A DNA stretch of 64,000 nt, from the NCBI GenBank assembly GCA_965248935.1, contig OZ252214.1, forward strand, positions 3,658,001-3,722,000, read 5' to 3'. The DNA comes from G032773895 sp965248935 (GTDB taxonomy: Bacteria > Pseudomonadota > Gammaproteobacteria > Pseudomonadales > Cellvibrionaceae). Made by a program: the position numbers and the translations under genes. Shown here one piece after another: positions 46,347 to 53,969 of the stretch. Below the pieces are notes generated by a model. The model saw only the letters and a list, made by a program, of their open reading frames with translations. It did not search any database and had not been told where the DNA came from. Numbering within the stretch: the stretch's first letter is position 1; the number at the start of each line of letters is the position of its first letter.

Positions 46347-47054
46347 ATGACTGAACAAGCACAATCGATAGAACTAAGATCAGCTCTTTCTGGATTCGAG
46401 AGTGCTGCAATGAATTTTGGCGTCAGATTCATTCCTGATGCAATGGTTCGCGCAGAATATAATGCCAAAGCTAAACAGCTCTCAACCGAAATATTGCGAG
46501 AGGTTAGTTCTGGGAAGGTTTCTGTTGCAGAAGGAGCAAAGAAAGCTTCAGAAATGAGAAATATTTTAATGGATGCACTTCGAGGTAAAACGTCGGAGAT
46601 TGCGCAAGCGTATTCAATAAGGCAAAAGGCTGTTGGTAAAACTCTTCAAGAACTAGAAGAAAAATACGCTAAGAAAATGTTTGGAAGGTCATTCCAGACG
46701 CTTTCAGATAGTCAAAAAAGCAAAATTTGGAGGGAGGTTGTATTTGCATCAGGTCGCCCCCAGCTAAAAGCAAGCAAATTAGCAAAAACACTTGGTGTTG
46801 CCGGAAAAAGCTTTATTGCGCTTACACTTACAGTAGCTGTCTACAACATCGCCACAGCTAAAGATAAAGTCCAGGCAACTGCAAAAGAAGGGGCTGTTAT
46901 TGGTGGAGGCTTACTTGGTTCTGTAGCTGGCGGTGCGGCAGCAGGTTTAGCGTGTGGCCCTGGAGCGCCTGTCTGCGTTGGTATCGGCATATTTGTTGGT
47001 GGCGTTATGTTTGCTATCGGCGCAGAAATTGCTTTTGATTCGTTCTGGGGCTAG
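46347..47054 (+). CDS. glycine-zipper membrane toxin candidate
   Basis: 235 residues, good AAGGAG ribosome-binding site, no signal peptide. Residues 1-145 are helical and charged. Residues about 150-232 contain two or three hydrophobic segments packed with small residues (GAVIGGGLLGSVAGGAAAGL; CVGIGIFVGGVMFAIGAEIAF), a glycine-zipper pattern seen in pore-forming toxin C-termini. The YNIATAKDK and LACGPGAPVC elements recall C-terminal modules of polymorphic or type VI toxins, from memory. A 59-residue two-helix protein is encoded two bases downstream, as expected for an immunity gene. Not a full-length secreted effector: no PAAR, VgrG or Rhs part is present. Confidence 0.6.
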   Translation: MTEQAQSIELRSALSGFESAAMNFGVRFIPDAMVRAEYNAKAKQLSTEILREVSSGKVSVAEGAKKASEMRNILMDALRGKTSEIAQAYSIRQKAVGKTLQELEEKYAKKMFGRSFQTLSDSQKSKIWREVVFASGRPQLKASKLAKTLGVAGKSFIALTLTVAVYNIATAKDKVQATAKEGAVIGGGLLGSVAGGAAAGLACGPGAPVCVGIGIFVGGVMFAIGAEIAFDSFWG

Positions 47055-47056
47055 CC

Positions 47057-47236
47057 ATGAATTTACGTTCTGTAATCGCTAGCTCCGTATTAGTAGCAAT
47101 TTTCTTAGCCTTCATGGTTTGGCTTTATTACATTGGAAGAATTAGCATTTTTGGTGTAATAATCATTTTTGTTTCTGGCGGTATATTTGTTGCTATATCA
47201 AAATTTCTTTACAAGAATTTCTGGGGCGAAGAGTAA
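47057..47236 (+). CDS. two-helix membrane protein, candidate immunity protein
   Basis: 59 residues, starting two bases after the toxin candidate's stop codon, so translation is probably coupled. Two hydrophobic helices (IASSVLVAIFLAFMVWLYYI and IFGVIIIFVSGGIFVAI) joined by a short GRIS turn, with a basic end (KFLYKNF). Small inner-membrane proteins of this kind protect against pore-forming bacteriocins and membrane-depolarising effectors. No family was recognised. The short frame is supported by position, open length and membrane pattern. Confidence 0.6.
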   Translation: MNLRSVIASSVLVAIFLAFMVWLYYIGRISIFGVIIIFVSGGIFVAISKFLYKNFWGEE

Positions 47237-47601
47237 GTATAACGAATAAGGATAAATAGCGTGGAACCGCCATTGATCCGTATTGTTGAACAAGCCCGTT
47301 GCTCAATCGTTGGCGTTGTCTTTTATAAGGGAATAAGTTAATTGAAGGGTGGTTTGTCAAAGATTATTATTGACTATTAATGAGTTAGATAACGGACACC
47401 CGTATTATTAATGGACATTTGAGGCTTATTTTGGATAATAAACAGCAAAGTGGACAGTCGAGATAATGACTAAATCAAGAAAAGTGGAGTTTAAGTCTTT
47501 GAAAAATTTACCTTTTTATCCAAAGTCCGAGTTGTCCGATAGAGTATGTTATTGGACAAACTGTCGTTTATACTACTGTTAGCTTTTCAAGGATATTAAG
47601 T
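47237..47601. other. non-coding stretch inside the accessory region
   Basis: About 365 bp without a supported gene. It contains several short words reminiscent of cassette junctions (ATAACGAATAAGG near 47239; TTGGCGTTGTC near 47310; ACTGTTAGC near 47575) but no complete attC fold could be drawn by eye. Confidence 0.35.
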
Positions 47602-47748
47602 ATGGCAAAATGCTCAACCTGCAAGTTACTAATCAAAGAGCCATTCCTTGATTTTTCAAATCGTGTTAATGGTGAGGAAGAATCCTATGACTATGGATTA
47701 GTGATAGATGAAAGAATAACTGGTAATTCAGGATTATTCACAGCGATA

Positions 47749-47756
47749 CACTGTTT
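47749..47756. repeat. 8-bp target site duplication, left copy
   Basis: CACTGTTT, repeated exactly at 48773-48780 on the other side of the IS1595 element. Confidence 0.93.
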
Positions 47757-48772
47757 CCTAATTACCACTCAACCTAAGCCTGTTTTCAAAAGCCTTTCCG
47801 GCATCGGGGCTTGTTCTGAGTGCAACATAAATTAATCGAGGTATTAACAACTCCAAATCAAAACGACGATTAAATCGATATTGAAATTCTGCCAAGTAAC
47901 GATGTGCATACTTAGGCTTTATTGAGTGGTATGTACTGCGTAAAGCGCTTTTTAAATTACCAAGAATAGTATTCACCCAATAAAATTCGGGTTCTTCAAC
48001 AGAAGCTCTTCCTCCACCACAAACAATCCTGTCATGCTCGCATCCTGCTTCAGTAACGGCATTGAAACAAGGCAAACCATCAGAAATGACTGTACAGCCT
48101 TGGGATAAATGTCTTTTACTCCACGATTTAATTTCGGCAGATCGAAAACCTTTAAGAATCGTCAGTTTAATACGTGTTGGTTGATGCTCGTGGGTGGTTT
48201 CAACCGCCGCAACAAAGGGTGTTTTAGCCGCTGCCCCCCGGCCTGGCTTACAACCTGTCCGCTCGCCCCCCAGATAAGCATCATCAAGCTCTACAAAACC
48301 TGTGAGCTTGTATTTTTCATCTCGCTCCATCATAACCTGCATCAATTTTTGTTTCATACGCCAAGCGGCGTTATAGGAAATACCAAGATGACGATGTAAC
48401 TCCATGGTTGAAATACCTTTTTTATCCTGCGTGATCAGAAATATTCCCTGAAACCACAGCACTAAAGAAAGCTTTGTTGATTGAAAAATGGTACCTGCGG
48501 TGAGTGATGTCTGATGGTGACAGCGGTTACACTGTAATAATTTCAATATTTATGATGATGACAGTTCGGGCATTGAAAGCCATTTGGCCATCGTTTCTCA
48601 TACAGTACGTTGAAACATTTTTCTTCAGTACCATACAATTCGATAAATTTGCTTAAACTGAAGCCTTTTTGAAATTGGACTTTATTACGAGACATGATAA
48701 TTCCTCATAAAATCAATAAGCTACACTTTCAGTTTAGACTGTAATTCTGGCTTAGGTTGAGTGGTAATTAGG
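47757..48772 (-). mobile_element. IS1595-family insertion sequence, 1016 bp
   Basis: Perfect 24-bp terminal inverted repeats begin CCTAATTACCACTCAACC and end at the mirrored sequence. An identical 8-bp flank, CACTGTTT, lies on both sides (47749-47756 and 48773-48780), the target-duplication length expected for IS1595. One transposase region, on the minus strand, ends inside the left repeat. The perfect ends and target repeat point to a recent insertion, although the transposase is frameshifted. Confidence 0.93.
47758..48695 (-). pseudogene. IS1595 transposase, frameshifted in the zinc ribbon
   Basis: The N-terminal frame (48695 to 48543) begins MSRNKVQFQKGFSLSKF and reaches FQCPNCHHHKY before a stop. 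A second frame, one base back, continues KLLQCNRCHHQTSLTAGTIF with the rest of the protein, including VELDDAYLGGERTG and the DDE-type catalytic region to the end. Intact relatives have several more residues between the two CxxC pairs, so a small deletion has both shortened the zinc ribbon and shifted the frame. A programmed -1 shift at AAAT cannot be excluded but would still leave a short ribbon. Confidence 0.85.
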
Positions 48773-48832
48773 CACTGTTTTGCACAAGGAAAAGAATTTT
48801 CTGAACAGCAAGGAGACGAATTTACTATGTAG

Positions 48833-49321
48833 ATGATGGAAAGGCACGAAATATATTCCATTAGTCATAACTGCCAATTTTATCAGCCTGTATCAGGAAT
48901 AATGTCATTGAAAGAAGTTATAGAAGAATATAAAAAGGTAAAATTAGCTATGAGTCAAACAAATATACATATTGAGAATAACAGTGGGATCATTGCAATA
49001 AATAGCAAATTTGATGATGTGGCGCAAAAGATAAATCATGCACCATCACTATCAGATTCAAAACGAGAAGACCTGATAGAACTTTTTAGCCAGCTAAAGG
49101 ACTCAGTGAAGAATGTCCCAGATTCTCACCATACTGAAGCCAATGTAATGGTCGAGATAGCTGAAAATTTAACAGAAGAGTTGGGTCGCCAAGAACCTAG
49201 GAAGTCCATGCTTAAAATAAGTGCTTCTGGATTAATAGAAGCAGCAAAGTATATTGTAAGCGTTGCTCCAAAATCTCTAGAAATTGCAACAAAAATCGGA
49301 GAGTTTCTTGCTGGTCTGTAA
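48833..49321 (+). CDS. hypothetical accessory protein
   Basis: 162 residues, or about 139 if translation starts at the ATG giving MSLKEVIEEYKKVK. A charged coiled N-terminus, a TNIHIENNSGIIAINSKFDDV stretch, and an amphipathic C-terminal helix (IVSVAPKSLEIATKIGEFLAGL) that might contact membrane. I do not recognise a family. In the ancestral arrangement it directly followed the small CxxC gene. It is followed by the left half of an attC-like site. Confidence 0.55.
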   Translation: MMERHEIYSISHNCQFYQPVSGIMSLKEVIEEYKKVKLAMSQTNIHIENNSGIIAINSKFDDVAQKINHAPSLSDSKREDLIELFSQLKDSVKNVPDSHHTEANVMVEIAENLTEELGRQEPRKSMLKISASGLIEAAKYIVSVAPKSLEIATKIGEFLAGL

Positions 49322-49468
49322 GCTAACAAACATGTCAATCGGACAGTTTTTTGCTCCGGCCTTTTGCGAATTTCGCTTCGCTACATTTTATCGCAAAAGC
49401 CTTCCACAAAATAATATTGCAAGACATACCTTAGATAAGCTTTTTTCCGGAAGGCCGAGGCTTCGACA

Positions 49469-49915
49469 ATGAATGGTGAGCAGCGCCCTTCACTTTTAGT
49501 GCGAATTTTAAGTATTGCGTTTTTTTCAGCACTGACTCTTGCGGCATTAACTTGGTTTTTTATTAGTATCACTGAACTCATATCAAAATTTCGTTTGGGA
49601 GACCCGGTTGTTGGTTTTGATAAAGGATCTATGTATATGCTTGGTTTGTGGGCTTGGTCTTCTCTTATTAAGCATTGGAGGAGTGATACAAGGGGTCTTA
49701 GGATTAGAGTTGACCCAGAAAATGGAAGCATTATTCACGCGCGGCACAGTAATCAGCCTCTTGCTAATGTTCGCTTTTCCGCAATTGACTCATTACCTAG
49801 TAGACAAGTTATGCTCAAAAACAACATTACAGTATTTGCAGCGATGTCACTTACCGCTGGCTTCTATATGGTAAATTTTATTACACAGAAAGCAAAGAGA
49901 CTTGCAATAAGTTAG
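49469..49915 (+). CDS. hypothetical membrane protein
   Basis: 148 residues with three hydrophobic segments (about 12-34, 52-68 and 122-140): two near the N-terminus (ILSIAFFSALTLAALTWFFI; SMYMLGLWAWSSLI) and one near the C-terminus (NITVFAAMSLTAGFYMVNFI). No family recognised. It is flanked on both sides by attC-like sequences, which makes it look like a single-gene cassette. Confidence 0.5.
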   Translation: MNGEQRPSLLVRILSIAFFSALTLAALTWFFISITELISKFRLGDPVVGFDKGSMYMLGLWAWSSLIKHWRSDTRGLRIRVDPENGSIIHARHSNQPLANVRFSAIDSLPSRQVMLKNNITVFAAMSLTAGFYMVNFITQKAKRLAIS

Positions 49916-49927
49916 TCAACGAAAAAG

Positions 49928-49985
49928 AAATAACAAAAAGCTCAAGCGGACGCTGAAAAGCGCACCGCTTAGCTTGGTGTTCAGG
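49928..49985 (+). repeat. attC-like recombination site (degenerate)
   Basis: The order TAACAA, AGCTCAAGCGGAC, a short GCG/CGC-capped loop, CCGCTTAGCTTGG, then TGTTC follows the integron attC plan. AGCTCAAGCGG pairs with CCGCTTAGCT leaving one unpaired base, as in real attC sites. The right core reads TGTTC rather than GCGTTAG, so the site is imperfect. No integrase gene is in the window. Confidence 0.45.
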
Positions 49986-50153
49986 CTGTAAAAAAATTAA
50001 CAATGCAAAAATTTATTGTGCGGAGAGCGGCTTCAAATGAATTATGATTGGCCTAATTTTGAGAAAGCATACATTGATGACATGAAATCAATGTAAATTG
50101 ACGTTGCGGATACGCTTGGACTATAAAAATGTGTATAAAACTAAGGTAAAGCG

Positions 50154-51347
50154 TTAATGAAGTAGTGCTTCACATAGGTTTATAATATGATCTGTTGTGG
50201 TTTCTGAATTGTAGTGATTGTATTTTTTACTTGTGTTGGCAACGGATTGTTTTATACCTTCATCTTTTGAGGTGTCAATTATTTTTTTCTTAATGGTATC
50301 AATATCTGTAAAAGGGTTGATGCCATTGCCCAGGCTATTGTCAATGCATATCTGTGCTGTAAGAAACTGTTCTTGATTGCATGGTGAGATTAAAGAGGGT
50401 GTTCCAGATAGCAAAGCGGTCGCCACAGAAGTATGACCGCCGTGAGTTATAAACAAATCTGCCTCTTTTATCGATTCACGTATATTGAAAGGTATTGATG
50501 AAATTTTGATTTTATTATCTCCTCTGTGTTTATACCCTGGAATAAATAAGTGTGCGTATGCCTGTGTTTTTTTGATGGCACTGAGTATGTTTTCTAACCC
50601 TGGGTGGGAAGGGGGGAGATAGCTCAGTATTTTTAAGTTATTTGTATTTGGCCAAGAACAGGTATGTGAAGCAAATTTGTCGTTAGAAATTGCACCATGG
50701 TAGGTTACATTTTTGCGGTATTGTGCATAAATATCGAGTTCCTGGAAGCTGAGTAAAATATTGTCATCGCAATCATAAATATTATGGACGTATTCAATAG
50801 GGGATATGTTTAGTGAGGTTAAAGCGTCGTTAATATTCTTTATTACTGTTTTTTCTGATATTTTTAATTGTGCGTCCGGTGTCATGGGTTGCATGTGAAA
50901 TGCTGGTAGGGGAGAGGTAGTGGGTGGAGAAAAAAAGCCATCGCCAAGGTTTACTTTTCTTGTATCAATATCTCTTGATGCGAGCATTGCTGTAGGCGAT
51001 GCATCGTAGATAATCAAATCAGGCTTAATTGACTGAATTATTTCTCTCCACTTGCCTACGCCGCTTTCTATAATTTCTTTATGATAAAAAATAGTGGAAA
51101 GTAATATTTCTGAATAGTTTCCAGGTCTTCTGGATGCTTTCAGTTTTTGATATTCGATGCGAGGGGAACTAAGTGTTGTGTATGCTTGGGAGCCTTCAGA
51201 TGGAAAATACTTTGGGATAAGGTTGGGGTTTTCCAGAATAAAGGTGACGTCGTAGCCTTTATCGGAGAACGCTTTTGCCAATTTATGGAGCCGGATAATG
51301 TGTCCGAAGGCGTGGCCCATTTCCCAGATAATGGCAATTTTCTTCAT
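50154..51347 (-). CDS. glycosyltransferase, MGT/GT1-like (GT-B fold)
   Basis: 397 residues from the ATG giving MKKIAIIWEMGHAFGH; a longer frame adds 50 residues that overlap the preceding gene and look non-coding. The N-terminal domain has GHIIRLHKLAKAFSDKGYDV, and the C-terminal donor-binding domain has ADLFITHGGHTSVATALLSG TPSL with the HGG motif of GT1 enzymes, plus PCNQEQFLTAQ. These use nucleotide sugars to glycosylate lipids or small molecules. It begins 55 bp after the autotransporter stop, on the same strand, so modification of that surface protein or shared regulation is possible. Confidence 0.85.
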   Translation of the reverse strand: MKKIAIIWEMGHAFGHIIRLHKLAKAFSDKGYDVTFILENPNLIPKYFPSEGSQAYTTLSSPRIEYQKLKASRRPGNYSEILLSTIFYHKEIIESGVGKWREIIQSIKPDLIIYDASPTAMLASRDIDTRKVNLGDGFFSPPTTSPLPAFHMQPMTPDAQLKISEKTVIKNINDALTSLNISPIEYVHNIYDCDDNILLSFQELDIYAQYRKNVTYHGAISNDKFASHTCSWPNTNNLKILSYLPPSHPGLENILSAIKKTQAYAHLFIPGYKHRGDNKIKISSIPFNIRESIKEADLFITHGGHTSVATALLSGTPSLISPCNQEQFLTAQICIDNSLGNGINPFTDIDTIKKKIIDTSKDEGIKQSVANTSKKYNHYNSETTTDHIINLCEALLH

Positions 51348-51368
51348 GCTTTTGCGCGCTGTCGAACG

Positions 51369-51394
51369 CTCGGCGAACCCTAGGGCTCGCCGAG
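51369..51394 (-). promoter_or_regulatory. hairpin between autotransporter and glycosyltransferase genes
   Basis: CTCGGCGA and TCGCCGAG pair over eight GC-rich bases with a ten-base CCCTAGGG-containing loop. It sits just upstream of the glycosyltransferase start and lacks a U tract, so it may be a processing or attenuation element. Confidence 0.4.
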
Positions 51395-51402
51395 TAGAGG
51401 AT

Positions 51403-53166
51403 TTAAAACTGCCAACGAGCACCCAATGAATAATTGTTTGATGATAAGTCATCACGATCAATATAGGTATCGTACATGATATAAGTGGTAAAACCACCTT
51501 TAAACGAAGCCGTTAGGCCAATTTGAGTTGCTATATAGCTACTGTCCAGTTTTTCACTTTGAAACTCGAATGCGCCTTCGTCACTTCCGCCGATAAAGTT
51601 ACCATTTATATCCGTTGCATCATCTTCAAACTGATGCTCGAAGGTCACGCCGATATGAGGAGAAACCACACCGGATTGAGTGCTGATATTCCAGCGCAAA
51701 TCCATCCCTAGGTTTGCAATTAAAGAGTTTAGTGTAATCTCATTAACCTGAGCGGCTGATATATCACCTGTTACGGTTTCGGTATAGCCGTCAATAGTGG
51801 ACTCTAAGTGGTATACCGAGGTGAATATTCCCAGGTCGATACTATTAAAATGAAAGTCATAGCCGCCACCTAATGAGTAGCTTAACTCGGTTCCGTCTGT
51901 ATCTGCACTCGCTGAATCGTCAATAACCGTGCGGCTGAGGTCATAGCTACTGGAGCCATAGCTTGCGATTAGGTCGAGGTAATATTTGTCTTCATGGTAG
52001 TAGCTTGAAAACAGTGACAAGCTTGAACGTTTGAAGTCGGTATCGGCAGCCTTATTATCCAATTCGGAGCTTAAGTCCGTCTGGCTCAAAGCGCCACCTA
52101 GAATAAAGTTTTGGTTCACTTGGTAGTCTACCCCCAAGATAATTAGCGATGACTTATACTCAGAGTCTGTAGAGGCTGAACTATTGCGCTCACCAATATC
52201 TATAGAGCCGTTAACAAATACTCCCCAGTTACCAAAGTCATTGTCGTCTCCCGCTCCGCTACCTGTTAACGTGTTTTGGTCAGATATCATACTCTGCCAT
52301 ACAGAGGAAGGAATGGTTTCTCCATTCACTCTCACTTGTAGGTTTTCAGTACTAACACTTTTTAAACCGCGACGAACTCTTCTCAGTTCTCTGGATAGGC
52401 TACGAGTCCTTGTTTCAGCAGAGTGGAGTGTCAGCAAACTTATTTCATCAACTTGGTCTATCAAAGACTTCTGAGTGGCAGGTACATCGGTACTGGGTTC
52501 TTCTGGCTCCACAGGTCTTTCGTTAAATGTATCGTTGATATCAATTGTGGCACCATATGAGTCAAAGAATACCGTTGGGGTTACGTCTAACACATCCCCA
52601 TCTCCACCACAAATGGCTCTGACATTTTGAAAGCTGAGTGTTAAGCTTTCAGGTTCTTCTTCCTCAAAATCAGCGAGAATATCTAAGTTGATAGTTTGCG
52701 AGACTTCGCTGAAAGGCTTTTGATTGACTGTGGCATTGCTTTTTGAATCCAAATCTGTAGAAAGAATGGTCGATTCAGCTACCAGTTCAAAATCAAGTGT
52801 TTGGGGTGTACTGTAATCTGCCCCTGCGGTAGCTGTTGCGCTAGCAATGACTATTTGACCACTCACTGTACATGAGCTAGGCCAGTTATCGTTATTGGGT
52901 GTTGAGGTGAGTACTGGGCCAATATTAATACTGGTTGCCCCTGTTCCAGTGGGTTCATCAACGGTTATATTAGCTTCGCTGTTGCGTTGTATGGCGAATT
53001 CTAACAATGCAGCTTGGCTGTTAGTACTTAATAACGCCAGTGCTGCCAATGTGCCATAAGAAGTTGTTTTCGCCAGTTTCGAGTGACGGATTGCATTGCG
53101 AATACAATCTTTCAGTTGAGTCTTTGGGGCGAGCTGAAAATGTTTTAAAGAAGGTTGGTTTGCCAT
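51403..53166 (-). CDS. autotransporter (type Va) barrel protein
   Basis: 587 residues. An extended N-terminal leader with a hydrophobic core ending near ALLSTNSQA. The passenger part (about 52-230) has a beta-domain like the DUF/Calx-type bacterial repeats, with two Cys residues. From about 310 the C-terminal autotransporter barrel runs to the terminal aromatic WQF, with strands such as NWGVFVNGSIDIGERN and TYIMYDTYIDRDD. The short passenger suggests a non-enzymatic surface role. The product should be exposed on the outer membrane. A glycosyltransferase follows on the same strand. Confidence 0.85.
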   Translation of the reverse strand: MANQPSLKHFQLAPKTQLKDCIRNAIRHSKLAKTTSYGTLAALALLSTNSQAALLEFAIQRNSEANITVDEPTGTGATSINIGPVLTSTPNNDNWPSSCTVSGQIVIASATATAGADYSTPQTLDFELVAESTILSTDLDSKSNATVNQKPFSEVSQTINLDILADFEEEEPESLTLSFQNVRAICGGDGDVLDVTPTVFFDSYGATIDINDTFNERPVEPEEPSTDVPATQKSLIDQVDEISLLTLHSAETRTRSLSRELRRVRRGLKSVSTENLQVRVNGETIPSSVWQSMISDQNTLTGSGAGDDNDFGNWGVFVNGSIDIGERNSSASTDSEYKSSLIILGVDYQVNQNFILGGALSQTDLSSELDNKAADTDFKRSSLSLFSSYYHEDKYYLDLIASYGSSSYDLSRTVIDDSASADTDGTELSYSLGGGYDFHFNSIDLGIFTSVYHLESTIDGYTETVTGDISAAQVNEITLNSLIANLGMDLRWNISTQSGVVSPHIGVTFEHQFEDDATDINGNFIGGSDEGAFEFQSEKLDSSYIATQIGLTASFKGGFTTYIMYDTYIDRDDLSSNNYSLGARWQF

Positions 53167-53658
53167 GGTAAGAAGCTCCTTGTTTTTTTGTCCGGTTAAG
53201 AATTTTACTGCCTAGCTAGGGTGTCTAGAGGGTGGCGGATGTTAGCATACTTGTTTAGATTTGGTGTGATCGAGTAGCTGAAAAAGGTTTTTGTATTTTA
53301 AGCAAATATCTGTTCTTGATGGTTATTTTTTGATGCAATGGTGTGATGTTGTTTAAAATATATCCAAAATATTTTATGCGTATTTTTGTATCAGACACCT
53401 TCGCAAAACTCTTCATGATGAATTTGGCGACAGATGGACATTATTTCGATAGTTTAGTTGGTTATTGTTTGAGCTAACGCCCTATATTTTGCATGATCTG
53501 CTTGAGCTATTTTACAATTTCTTCTCGTATAACTGGGGGTATTTTATTCATACAATTTTTTACTTAATACGGCTTTGTATCAACTGTATTTTTATGTTTA
53601 GATATTTGCAGTCTTATGCAGAGCTTCCTCGGGCACTTTTCATTGGAAATTAAAAATT
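53167..53658. other. intergenic region between divergent genes
   Basis: About 490 bp, AT-rich, holding promoters for the autotransporter (minus) and DUF5062 gene (plus). A 62-codon hydrophobic frame ending at 53653 lacks a ribosome-binding site and is not supported. Confidence 0.4.
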
Positions 53659-53895
53659 ATGAAAAAGTTAAAAGACGAAAAAGAGCTAATAAAAAAAGCC
53701 ATTGTTATGGGAATAAAATACGGTGAAATTCGAGGTGCTGTGAAGTTTGAGGCAACAGATTCGGCCAGTGAAAAAGTAGAGTATATATATCGGTTGTTGG
53801 TGCATGATAAGGTTATACAGCCAGTGCCAGAGGATCAAATATCGCAAAAGACGATGAGGCACAAATTAGCTATTTGGGCATCGAAGCAAAGCTGA
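53659..53895 (+). CDS. DUF5062 family protein
   Basis: 78 residues, ATG 7 bases after the AAATTAAAAATT leader. The pattern MKKLKDEKELIKKA, then FEATDSASEKVEYIYRLLVHDKVIQP, matches the DUF5062 family known from vibrios and related marine bacteria. Small, soluble, function unknown. The stop codon lies inside a 14-bp tandem duplication. The sterol-desaturase-type gene follows. Confidence 0.78.
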   Translation: MKKLKDEKELIKKAIVMGIKYGEIRGAVKFEATDSASEKVEYIYRLLVHDKVIQPVPEDQISQKTMRHKLAIWASKQS

Positions 53896-53919
53896 GTGCT
53901 TAAGACTGAGTATTTAAGA
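53892..53919. repeat. 14-bp tandem duplication spanning the DUF5062 stop
   Basis: CTGAGTGCTTAAGA followed by CTGAGTATTTAAGA, two mismatches. The stop codon lies inside the first unit. Confidence 0.85.
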
Positions 53920-53969
53920 TATAAGATAGTTGTTATAGCAGGGTAAGCTTGAGGACGATGTGAAGGTTT

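Larger units (their letters stand above)
47602..48832 (+). pseudogene. small CxxC protein gene interrupted by IS1595
   Basis: The frame beginning MAKCSTCKLLIKEP runs into the insertion sequence after ...FTAIHCF. If the element and one copy of the 8-bp target repeat are removed, the frame continues AQGKEFSEQQGDEFTM and stops, giving 68 residues. So the gene was intact before insertion. It has an N-terminal CxxC but no recognised family. Its reconstructed stop codon directly abuts the ATG of the next gene, which suggests the two were one operon. Confidence 0.8.

Noticed and set aside
47239..47312. ATAACGAATAAGG to TTGGCGTTGTC as a third attC
   Set aside because: Core words are suggestive, but the inner arms do not pair by eye.
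49323..49415. Possible second attC site after the 162-residue gene
   Set aside because: The left half and a TTTTGCGA/TCGCAAAA hairpin are present, but no matching right half or GTTRRRY end was found; kept only as support in the cassette finding.
51369..51394. GC-rich hairpin as rho-independent terminator of the autotransporter gene
   Set aside because: No U tract follows on the minus strand, so I list it only as a possible processing element.
53465..53653. 62-residue hydrophobic frame upstream of the DUF5062 gene
   Set aside because: No ATG with a ribosome-binding site, composition of translated AT-rich intergenic DNA, overlaps the likely promoter region.
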